A stretch of 50,884 bases of DNA from JAQIBY01 sp046546095 (GTDB lineage: Bacteria; Bacteroidota; Bacteroidia; Bacteroidales; ML635J-15). The stretch covers positions 1 to 50,884 of the forward strand of contig JBKGYK010000014.1 of assembly GCA_046546095.1 (NCBI GenBank). Direction: 5' to 3'. The position numbers and the translations under genes were made by a program. Within the stretch, counting starts at the first letter, position 1, and each line of letters begins with the position of its first letter. The notes below the pieces were generated by a model. That model was not told the origin of the DNA. It saw only the letters and a list, made by a program, of their open reading frames with translations, and made no database searches. Shown piece by piece: positions 42,990-50,884 of the stretch.

Positions 42990-44597
42990 ATGGACCCTTT
43001 ATGGATTGGCATTGCTTTCATATTTGGATTTTTGACCAAACGGGGAGGACTTCCTCCTATGCTGGGTTATCTTATCGCCGGTTTTGGACTCGCTTACATT
43101 GGAGCTGAAAGTGGCCCGGTGATTGAAGAAATTTCAGAACTGGGCATCATGTTATTACTTTTCACCATAGGGTTGAAATTGAAACCAAAAAACTTATTCC
43201 ATCCTGAAGTATGGGCCGGCACAAGCATTCAAATGATTTTAAGCAGCCTGTTGATCTTTGCAGGAGTTTATTTACTGAGCCTGACAGGCTTAAGAACATT
43301 TGCAGAACTGGACTGGAGTTCTGCTGCCATCATCGCTTTTGCCATGAGTTTTTCTTCCACAGTTTTTGCCGTAAAAGTACTGGAAGAAAAAGGAGAAGTT
43401 ACCGCCCTTCATGGAAAAACATCCATAGGAATGCTGATTATGCAGGACATTTTTGCTGTTCTGTTTCTCGTATTTGCTGCTGGGAAAATACCAGATATTT
43501 ACGCCATTGGTTTGCCGGTGGCATTGCTGCTTCTGCGACCTGTACTTTTCTACATTCTAAAACACGCAGGCCATGGGGAACTACTGATTCTTTTTGGCTT
43601 TTTTGCTGCTGTAGTAGTGGGAGGTGAATTGTTTACATTCGTTGGCTTAAAAGCTGATCTGGGTGCTTTGGTTGCCGGAATGCTCATTGCAGGCCATCCA
43701 AAATCAGAAGAAATGTCAAAAGACCTGCTCAAGTTCAAAGATATATTTCTGATCGGATTTTTTCTGTCCATCGGAATGTCATCACAAATTACATGGATAG
43801 TTCTGGTATCTTCCCTGATTGTCATAACTGCTATTGTGGTCAAGGTACCGGTGTACTTTTTTGTGCTGACAAGATTTAAACTCAGGGCAAGAACCGCTTT
43901 TTTGTCTTCATTGACACTGGCAAATTTCAGCGAATTTGGATTAATTGTAGCTGCAGTGGGTGTATCTTCCAATAAAATACCGGAAGAATGGCTTACAATC
44001 ATAGCCCTGGCTCTTACTTTCAGTTTTATCCTGGCAGCACCCTTCAACGCCCGTTCATACAAACTGATATCACGTTTTCACGATAAGCTTGTCCTGTTTC
44101 AGAGGAAAAAACGCCTATCCTACGATTGCACGTATGATATCGGAGATGCAGAAATTCTGATTTTTGGCATGGGCAGCTTTGGGACATCTACCTATGATGT
44201 TTTAATAAAAACTTATGGCAGAAAAGTACTTGGCCTGGATTATGACGAAGACATAGTGCAACAACATAAAAGAGCAGGCCGTCAGGTGATTCACGATGAT
44301 GCCACAGATATGGATTTCTGGGAACGCATCAATATAAACCGCTTACAATCTGATCAGGTACAATTGGTTATGTTATGCATGGGTGACCATAAATCCAATA
44401 TGTATGCCCTTGAGAGACTCAAACGAATTAATTTCAACGGGATGATTGCGGCAACAGGCTTGTATGATGATGAAGTACAGGAACTCAAAGAAAATGGCGT
44501 GCACTCCGCATATAATATCAAATCTGAAGCCGGAGCAGGCTTTGCTGATCACGTTTGTCAAACGCTCTGCTCCATCAATCCCGATGAAATAAAATGA
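42990..44597 (+). CDS. Kef-type CPA2 cation:proton antiporter with TrkA-N domain
   Basis: A 535-residue transporter. The CPA2 exchanger domain (about 1-375) has roughly twelve membrane helices, starting DPLWIGIAFIFGFLTKRGGLPPMLGYLIAGF, and the family segment ISELGIMLLLFTIGLKL. A cytoplasmic Rossmann domain of the TrkA-N type follows (about 385-520, ILIFGMGSFGT, LGLDYDEDIV), which binds NAD(H) or another nucleotide and gates transport. No TrkA-C domain is evident. It probably exchanges K+ or Na+ for H+. TACTTTTG (42978-42985) matches the -7 consensus only 5 bp before the ATG, so the transcript could be nearly leaderless. Confidence 0.89.
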   Translation: MDPLWIGIAFIFGFLTKRGGLPPMLGYLIAGFGLAYIGAESGPVIEEISELGIMLLLFTIGLKLKPKNLFHPEVWAGTSIQMILSSLLIFAGVYLLSLTGLRTFAELDWSSAAIIAFAMSFSSTVFAVKVLEEKGEVTALHGKTSIGMLIMQDIFAVLFLVFAAGKIPDIYAIGLPVALLLLRPVLFYILKHAGHGELLILFGFFAAVVVGGELFTFVGLKADLGALVAGMLIAGHPKSEEMSKDLLKFKDIFLIGFFLSIGMSSQITWIVLVSSLIVITAIVVKVPVYFFVLTRFKLRARTAFLSSLTLANFSEFGLIVAAVGVSSNKIPEEWLTIIALALTFSFILAAPFNARSYKLISRFHDKLVLFQRKKRLSYDCTYDIGDAEILIFGMGSFGTSTYDVLIKTYGRKVLGLDYDEDIVQQHKRAGRQVIHDDATDMDFWERININRLQSDQVQLVMLCMGDHKSNMYALERLKRINFNGMIAATGLYDDEVQELKENGVHSAYNIKSEAGAGFADHVCQTLCSINPDEIK

Positions 44598-44745
44598 GAA
44601 ATATACACATGTATATTCAGAACAGGCAATCATACTCCATACAGCAGGGATTTGATACATGCATGTCAGGATCAGAGCTATCGTGGAATTCCTTGAATTA
44701 ATCTGCAATCATACAGATAAGAATGGACAGACAATCGATACAAAA

Positions 44746-44782
44746 CAGAAAAGCAGAATGAGTTTCCCCATCCTGCCTTCTG
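44746..44782 (-). terminator. terminator after the giant adhesin gene
   Basis: GCAGAATG (44753-44760) pairs with CATCCTGC (44769-44776), one G-U pair, and is extended by CAGAA/TTCTG across a small internal loop. On the minus strand the stem is followed by TTTTG. It lies 20 bp beyond the adhesin stop codon. Confidence 0.55.
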
Positions 44783-44802
44783 ATTTTGGAATTCGAGAAA
44801 TA

Positions 44803-47800
44803 TTATTGCTTAATTATCTTATGGTTATATAACTTCCTGTCTGTTTGTATCCGGTAGAAATAAACTCCCGGCACAAAATTACTCATATCAAAATCAAGCT
44901 GAATTTCTCCATCGGAATTGACAGATTCTCTGATTACCTGCTGACCCTGTGAATTGAATACCCTGACCTCAACCGCACCACGATATCCTTGTAACTCCAG
45001 GTTTACTGTTGATGAGGTTGGATTTGGATAAAGGCTCATGCTCATATTATTGCCTTCATCAACAAAAATACAAACCTGTGCATCCACTATCAGTGTATCT
45101 GTCACGTAACAACCGGAATTTCCAACAGTGACAAGCATGGTATCAATCATTTCCTCAGTATAGGTATGACTGTAAGTCTGTCCGGTACTGCCATCAGGCC
45201 AGATGATATCATCATAGGTTTCAGACAACGTATATTCAAATGGTTCATCCACACAAGTTGTGATTGCTGTATCCGGCAGGTTAATGACCGGCATAGGATT
45301 CACAAACAATTGCATGGTATCAGCAGCTTCACAGCCAAACTCATTTGCTACCAGAAGAGTATAAAATCCGGCATCTGATACTTCGATACTTTGTGTAGTT
45401 TCACCCGTGGACCACGTATAGTTGTCATAACCGTCTCCAGCATTCAGGATTACACTTTCATCTTCACAAATGTTTTGATCACCACCGAGGTCAACCTCAG
45501 GCAATTCGTGGAAATCGACAAGAATATCATCACTTCCCTGGCAACCGTTTACATCCGTTACAGTAACACCATAAGAAGCACCTGCCGTAAGATCAACTGT
45601 CTGGGTAGTTTCACCGCCTGTCCAGGTATAATCGGCATAAGCGCCGGCATCCAGTGTAACAGTTTCACCCATACATGCGTCAATGTCTGCACCAAGATCA
45701 ACAAGGGGGTTTTCATAAACCGTTATGCTCATTGTTTCACTGTCTGAACCGTCAGCATTTGAAGCGCTGAGCTCTACGGTGTAGGTGCCGGGATCACTGA
45801 ATGTATTTGTCGGGTTTTGCGCAGATGATGTACTTCCATCACCAAAGTCCCAGCTCCAGCTTACCGGATTGTTTGTGCTGGTATCGGTGAAAGCAACAGT
45901 CAGAGGAGCACAACCTTCAGTGACATCAGCTGTAAAGCCTGCTACCGGTGGTATCAACTCAGTACTTACGGTAGCCGTAGCAGTGGCAGTACAACCATTG
46001 CCATCAGCTACAGTTACGTCATAGTTTCCACCACTGAGACCGGTAATGGTTTCTGTGGTTTCTCCATCTTCCCACATTATAGAGTAAGGAGCAAGACCAC
46101 CACTCATGGATACAGTAGCAGTACCATCATTACCGTTTGTTCCGTATTCAGGTGTTGTGCTTGTGGTCAGTGCAGGCGCTTCATTGATGGCAACAACAAC
46201 CTGATCGGTTGCAGTACATCCTGAGGCGAGATCAGTCACCACAACGGAATAAGTATCGCTTACAGTAGGTGTGATGGTTTGTGTAAATTCACCAGTAGAC
46301 CAGTTATAATTATAACCGGCACCGGCATCGAGGGTAACACTCGTGTAATCACACACTTCAACATCAGCCCCAAGATCTACAACCGGGTTGGCATTGACCT
46401 CAACCTCTGTTGAAGCATTAGCCTGACAACCTGTGCTTGTGTTTGTTAGCATGACATCATAACTTCCGGCATCACCAGTTGCAGCACCTGTAATCACAGG
46501 ATTCTGATCCGTACTTGAATAACTGTCCGGACCTGACCAGCTGTACTCAGTACCACCACTACCCATTGCTGTCAGGTTGATTGTGTCACCAACACAAACC
46601 GGGCCATCGTTATCAGCGATGAGTACAGGATTCGCATTGACAATCACATTGCTTGATGCCGTTACAGAACAACCCGTAGAAGAATTGCTGTAGGTAAGAG
46701 TATAGATACCGCCGTCAGATATTGTTGCAGCAGAAATTACAGGGTCAGAATCAGTGCTGGTATATCCGTTGGGGCCAGTCCAGTTCCAGGTATCACCATC
46801 TGATACTGTAGAGTTGAGCTGAATATCATCACCCTCACAATAAGCACCGGTATTACTTACTGAAGCAGCAGGAAGAGCATTCACGTCCATGACGGTATTT
46901 GCGCTGGCAACACAGCCCGTGGTTGTATTTTCAAGGCTTACGGTATACGTACCACTGTTGGCAACATCTACACCTGTAATGTTGATATTTTGTCCACTGT
47001 TTGAATATGAGTCAGGACCTGACCACGTGTATGTATCTCCACCGGAGCCTGTTGCTGACAACTCAGCAGTTTCTCCCGCGCAATACGGACCAGCATTGGA
47101 TGCCGTCAGGACAGGATTCGGATTCACATTAACCGCAGTTGATGCAGTTGTTGCACAACCTGTACCTGAGTTTTCGAGTGTAACAAAATAGTCACCTGCA
47201 TTTGCTGCAACCGAGCCTTCAATCACAGGATCTTCGCTTGTAGAAGTAAATCCTTCGGGACCATTCCATGAATAAACAGTTCCTCCACTGCCGGTAGCAC
47301 TCAGAGCGATATCATCGCCTTCACAGTACGGGCCTGTATTGAAAGCTGACAGTGCCGGATTGGCATTCACAGTGACATTGGTTGTTGCACTTGCATCACA
47401 ACCGGTTGTTGAATTGCTTGCCAGTACGGTATATGTTCCGTCATATGCAGCATTTGCTGATGCTATCACCGGATTTTGTTCTCCGGAGGAGAATCCTTCC
47501 GGGCCAGTCCAGCTAAACATATCAGCATTGACACTGCCGGCGGTAAGCTGCACATCATCATCTGCACAATAGGGTCCCTCATTTGATGCTGCAATATCCG
47601 GTTCCGGATTGACCACAACATCTGTAGTTGCTGTTGTCTGGCAACCAGTGGATACACTGGATAGAACAACAGTATAAGTACCGGAATTCACAGGATCTGC
47701 ATTGCTAATGGACGGATCTTCAACAAAACTGGTAAAACCTTCCGGGCCTGACCATTCATAGGATGATCCATTGCTACCCTCAGCATTAAGCTGAATTAGG

Positions 47801-50800
47801 TCATCCGGACAGTAATCACCGGTATTGGATGCAGAAAGAGTAGGATTCGGGTTTACAACAACACTTGTCTGAGCGGTAGCAAAACAACCTGTGGTGGAAT
47901 TTTCATATGTCACCTCATATATGCCGTCTGCAGCCGTGGTCGCTGGTGCGATGGTCTGAGCAGAGCCAGTAGCAGAATAATCATCCGGGCCCGTCCAGGT
48001 GTATGTATCACCACCGGTACCTGTAGCTGAGATTTCGACATCTTCGCCTTCACAATAATCACCAGTATTGGATGCGCTAACTGTTGGCGTTGCATCAATC
48101 ACAACATCTGTAGTTGCTGATGAAGCACATCCTGTGGTTGTATTGATCAGCTCAACAGTATAGGTTCCTGCTGCTGATAAATCAGCTGAAGCAATCACGG
48201 GATCCTCTATCCCTGAATTGAATCCATCGGGGCCACTCCATGCATAATCATCACCGCCGGATCCTGTAGCACTTAACTGAACATCATTGCCTTCGCAATA
48301 AGGACCGGCATTTGATGCAGAGATGCTTGGATTTTCATTTACAGTAATGTAAGCCGTTTTGACTTCCGTATCAGATCCGTCAGCATTGCTTACTGTGAGA
48401 CTGATATCATACGTACCGGGAGTGTCAAATTCAACAGAAGGTTCCTGAACAGTGGCGTTTGTTGCGCCACCATCAAAGTCCCATGACCATGAAGTCGGAC
48501 TGTTTGTACTCAGATCAGTAAAGTTAATGATGGTACCCGCACACACATTAACGGCATCTGCGCTAAAATCAGCAACCGGAGGCGTATTATCCGTGGCAAC
48601 ATTAACATAATCCACTATCTCACATGCATTGCCATCGATGACAGTAACATAGTACAGCCCTCCGGAAAGTCCGGTAATGGACTGGGTGGTTTCACTGTTA
48701 TCCCACTGATAACTAAAAGGAGATGTACCTGAAGGTGTTACAGTAGCAGATCCATCGTTTGCGCCAGCTGATGTTTCATTGGTTGAAGACATTGTGAGCG
48801 TAGTTTCAGGGAAATAATCGAAAACGATCTCGTCAGTATCTTCACAGTCATTGGCATCGCTTACAACGACAGAATACGTTCCACTTGTATCGACGGTAAT
48901 GCTTTGGGAAGTAGAGCCGGTTGACCAGGAATAGGAACTAAAGCCGGTACCAGCATCTATAGTAAGGTCGGTACCTGAACACTGGGTAACATCGGCACCA
49001 AGATCAACCACGGGTGCTGCATTCACAACAACATCCGTAGCTTCCTGAGCAACACAACCATCCGCACTGGTAATTTCCAGGGTATATGTACCGGAATCAG
49101 CAAGAGAAGCACCAGTAATCACGGGATCTTCCTGCGTGCTGGAGTAACTATCGGGACCACTCCATGCATAAGTTGCACCTGCTATGGTATTTCCTTCGAG
49201 CTGGATATCATCGCCTTCACAATACGGGCCGGTATTTGACGGTGTAACTGTTGGTAATGCATTGACCTCAACTGTGGTAGTTTGAGAAGCAGCTGCACAA
49301 CCTGTAGTTGAGTTGCTGTAATTCAGCGTATAAACACCCGCATCATCAGTTTGAATACCATTGATGGCAGGATCTTCATCGTTGCTGGTAAATCCACTGG
49401 GACCGTTCCAGGCATAAGTATCACCACCCGAGACAGTAGCATTCAATTGTGCATTTTCACCTACACAATAAGGACCTGTATTGCTGACATCGGAAATCAC
49501 AGGCAGAGGATTTACGGTAAGGTCAGTTGTTGCACTGGATGCACAACCGGTTGTGGAGTTCTCCAGACTTACTGTGTATGTTCCGGCATTGTCAATTTGC
49601 ACATTTGTCATTTCCGGATTTTGCTCACTGGAAGTGAAGCTTTCAGGGCCTGTCCAGCTATATACATCACCACCACTGCTGGAAGAGGAAAAGCTTACAT
49701 CTTCATTTTCACAGGCAGGACCATCGTTTGTGGCAGAAATTACCGGATTTGAATTGATCACTGCTGTTGTTGATGCTGTGTTGGAACAGCCCGTAATCTG
49801 GTCAGTAACCATTACAGAGTAAGTTCCATCCGCTGCAGTAGTAGCAGATGTTATTACAGGATCCTCCTGTGTACTGGTAAAGCTGTCTGTTCCAGACCAG
49901 GCAAAATCAACACCACCGGATGTATTGGTAGCATCAAGAATAAGATCTTCTCCTGCACACAATGGGCTGTTATTGGCAGCAGCAATATCAGGCAATGGAT
50001 TTACAACTACATCCGTAGTGGTAGTAGTATTGCAGCCTGTAGTGGTACTTTCAAGAGTCACGGTATACGTCCCGGCCATAGCATTGGTTGCTGAAGCAAT
50101 GGTGGGATCCTCTGCTGTACTGGAAAATCCCTCAGGACCTGTCCAGCTATAGGCTGACCCACCTGAACCAGTGGCGCTTAGCTGGATATCTTCACCTGAA
50201 CAATACGGGCCGGTATTTGCTGCAGAGGCAGTTGGATTGGCATTTACCTCAGCTTCCGTTGTTGCTGAGCTGGAACAGCCTGAACCGGGATCGGTAACCA
50301 CAACGGAGTATGTACCATCAGCAGCGGTTGTAGCGGCGGCAATTACCGGGTCTTCATCAGTACTTGAATAAGAATCGGGACCACTCCAGGCAAAGTCCAT
50401 ACCTGTCGTGCTTGTTGTAGCACTGAGTGTAAGGTCGGCACCTTCACAAACCGGGCCACTGTTAGCAGCGGTGATATCCGGTGTCTGGCTGACCGTAACA
50501 TCTGTTGTTGCACTGGTAATACAACCTGTTGCTGAATTTTCAAGTTCAACCGTGTAAGTACCTGCCATTGCAGTAGTTGAGCCTGCAATGACCGGATCCT
50601 CATCAGTACTCGTAAAGCCTTCAGGGCCAGCCCAGGAATAAGTATCACCACCTGAGCCGGTAGCGTTCAACTGAATATCATCACCTGAACAATACGCTCC
50701 GGTATTGGAGGCTGTTAGTGTTGGATTGGCATTCACTGTAGCTGCAGTTGTTGCAGTGTTGGAACAACCAGAACCGGGATCGGTAACAACAACGGAGTAT

Positions 50801-50884
50801 GTACCATCCGCAGCGGTTGTAGCAGCGGTAATTACCGGGTCTTCATCAGTACTTGAATAAGAATCGGGACCACTCCAGTCAAAG
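44803..50884 (-). CDS. giant T9SS-secreted adhesin with Ig-like, SprB and PKD repeats (5' end missing)
   Basis: The frame stays open to the window edge, so the protein is longer than the 2,027 residues seen here; the ATG at 50736 sits inside a repeat and is not the start. Counting from that Met, Ig-like units of 80-83 residues fill 1-571 (seven) and 800-1447 (eight). Each has a pattern like NTGPYCEGDD...SWSGP...GTYTV...TTGC, with two cysteines that could form a disulfide. Between and after the blocks come NAxPVVDLGADV modules, two SprB-type repeats (642-720, 1518-1597) and two PKD domains (721-799, 1598-1673, SWSWDF). Three further modules lead to a T9SS type A sorting domain (about 1900-1977, LYPNPTSSTVNLEL). 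It is a surface adhesin or gliding-type filament; the ligand is unknown. Confidence 0.9.
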   Translation of the reverse strand, partial: FDWSGPDSYSSTDEDPVITAATTAADGTYSVVVTDPGSGCSNTATTAATVNANPTLTASNTGAYCSGDDIQLNATGSGGDTYSWAGPEGFTSTDEDPVIAGSTTAMAGTYTVELENSATGCITSATTDVTVSQTPDITAANSGPVCEGADLTLSATTSTTGMDFAWSGPDSYSSTDEDPVIAAATTAADGTYSVVVTDPGSGCSSSATTEAEVNANPTASAANTGPYCSGEDIQLSATGSGGSAYSWTGPEGFSSTAEDPTIASATNAMAGTYTVTLESTTTGCNTTTTTDVVVNPLPDIAAANNSPLCAGEDLILDATNTSGGVDFAWSGTDSFTSTQEDPVITSATTAADGTYSVMVTDQITGCSNTASTTAVINSNPVISATNDGPACENEDVSFSSSSSGGDVYSWTGPESFTSSEQNPEMTNVQIDNAGTYTVSLENSTTGCASSATTDLTVNPLPVISDVSNTGPYCVGENAQLNATVSGGDTYAWNGPSGFTSNDEDPAINGIQTDDAGVYTLNYSNSTTGCAAASQTTTVEVNALPTVTPSNTGPYCEGDDIQLEGNTIAGATYAWSGPDSYSSTQEDPVITGASLADSGTYTLEITSADGCVAQEATDVVVNAAPVVDLGADVTQCSGTDLTIDAGTGFSSYSWSTGSTSQSITVDTSGTYSVVVSDANDCEDTDEIVFDYFPETTLTMSSTNETSAGANDGSATVTPSGTSPFSYQWDNSETTQSITGLSGGLYYVTVIDGNACEIVDYVNVATDNTPPVADFSADAVNVCAGTIINFTDLSTNSPTSWSWDFDGGATNATVQEPSVEFDTPGTYDISLTVSNADGSDTEVKTAYITVNENPSISASNAGPYCEGNDVQLSATGSGGDDYAWSGPDGFNSGIEDPVIASADLSAAGTYTVELINTTTGCASSATTDVVIDATPTVSASNTGDYCEGEDVEISATGTGGDTYTWTGPDDYSATGSAQTIAPATTAADGIYEVTYENSTTGCFATAQTSVVVNPNPTLSASNTGDYCPDDLIQLNAEGSNGSSYEWSGPEGFTSFVEDPSISNADPVNSGTYTVVLSSVSTGCQTTATTDVVVNPEPDIAASNEGPYCADDDVQLTAGSVNADMFSWTGPEGFSSGEQNPVIASANAAYDGTYTVLASNSTTGCDASATTNVTVNANPALSAFNTGPYCEGDDIALSATGSGGTVYSWNGPEGFTSTSEDPVIEGSVAANAGDYFVTLENSGTGCATTASTAVNVNPNPVLTASNAGPYCAGETAELSATGSGGDTYTWSGPDSYSNSGQNINITGVDVANSGTYTVSLENTTTGCVASANTVMDVNALPAASVSNTGAYCEGDDIQLNSTVSDGDTWNWTGPNGYTSTDSDPVISAATISDGGIYTLTYSNSSTGCSVTASSNVIVNANPVLIADNDGPVCVGDTINLTAMGSGGTEYSWSGPDSYSSTDQNPVITGAATGDAGSYDVMLTNTSTGCQANASTEVEVNANPVVDLGADVEVCDYTSVTLDAGAGYNYNWSTGEFTQTITPTVSDTYSVVVTDLASGCTATDQVVVAINEAPALTTSTTPEYGTNGNDGTATVSMSGGLAPYSIMWEDGETTETITGLSGGNYDVTVADGNGCTATATATVSTELIPPVAGFTADVTEGCAPLTVAFTDTSTNNPVSWSWDFGDGSTSSAQNPTNTFSDPGTYTVELSASNADGSDSETMSITVYENPLVDLGADIDACMGETVTLDAGAYADYTWTGGETTQTVDLTAGASYGVTVTDVNGCQGSDDILVDFHELPEVDLGGDQNICEDESVILNAGDGYDNYTWSTGETTQSIEVSDAGFYTLLVANEFGCEAADTMQLFVNPMPVINLPDTAITTCVDEPFEYTLSETYDDIIWPDGSTGQTYSHTYTEEMIDTMLVTVGNSGCYVTDTLIVDAQVCIFVDEGNNMSMSLYPNPTSSTVNLELQGYRGAVEVRVFNSQGQQVIRESVNSDGEIQLDFDMSNFVPGVYFYRIQTDRKLYNHKIIKQ
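46396..48339 (-). repeat. block of eight Ig-like repeats
   Basis: Eight consecutive units of exactly 81 codons (243 bp) in the adhesin, all with the paired cysteines. They are diverged at the DNA level but constant in length, which suggests selection on the fold. Confidence 0.85.
49024..50884 (-). repeat. block of seven Ig-like repeats plus a partial one, with a 489-bp higher-order period
   Basis: Units alternate between two kinds: one with SWxGPEGF and one with DFAWSGPDSYSSTDEDP and TTAADGTYSVVVTD. The segment 50761-50884 is nearly identical to 50272-50395, exactly 489 bp (163 codons) away, so pairs of units have been duplicated recently. A third, more diverged copy lies about 490 bp further on (from 49782). 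Confidence 0.8.

Noticed and set aside
46000..50800. Plus-strand open frames across the adhesin gene
   Set aside because: They are antisense shadows of a repetitive, Thr/Ser-rich coding region; the minus-strand frame is open throughout and has clear domains.

Overview
The window looks like chromosomal DNA of a member of the Bacteroidota. The evidence is two proteins with type IX secretion (T9SS) C-terminal sorting domains, a GldI-like gliding lipoprotein, SprB-type and PKD repeats in a giant adhesin, a Bacteroidota-like L19, and promoters of the TTTG-N20-TAnnTTTG kind. The order or family cannot be fixed from the sequence. No tRNA, rRNA, CRISPR array or complete insertion sequence was seen.

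Layout. 0-11 kb: a small single-HKD phospholipase D-like protein; a long-chain acyl-CoA ligase; a two-gene operon of a multi-rhodanese protein and an EgtD-type histidine methyltransferase that fits the anaerobic ergothioneine route (EanB/EanA); a lipoprotein; a pirin; a secreted GLUG/T9SS protein; a flavodoxin-like reductase; a DUF4168 protein; and rplS. 11.4-20.3 kb is an accessory-looking block: a GC-rich dinB plus second dnaE pair (an error-prone polymerase cassette) split by a palindromic MITE-like repeat, then a single-chain type IIG restriction-modification enzyme. Its methylase domain carries an in-frame insertion of about 200 codons that encodes a DUF559 nuclease, is bounded by inverted repeats and is followed by a decaying 48-bp tandem repeat. 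20.3-33.5 kb: a C69 peptidase, a TonB-dependent receptor, a 7TM-HD (PgpH-like) phosphodiesterase, an NlpC/P60 hydrolase, a DUF721 protein, an operon of an NrnA-like DHH phosphoesterase with three FKBP lipoproteins, and a 7TM sensor histidine kinase. 33.6-44.6 kb: a minus-strand run GH15 - lgt - yqhD, divergent from fused otsA-otsB plus rarA; a small membrane protein; a membrane LytTR regulator; and a Kef-type antiporter. 44.8 kb to the window end: the 3' part of a very large T9SS adhesin built of about 81-residue Ig-like repeats; its start lies outside the window.

How the genes fit together. The rhodanese and methyltransferase would make ergothioneine from histidine through hercynine without oxygen. 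OtsAB makes trehalose, and the divergent GH15 enzyme is a candidate trehalase. PgpH and the NrnA-like enzyme could form successive steps of c-di-AMP breakdown. Lgt serves the several lipoproteins here. The most unusual object is the DUF559-bearing element that sits, still open, inside a restriction-modification gene.
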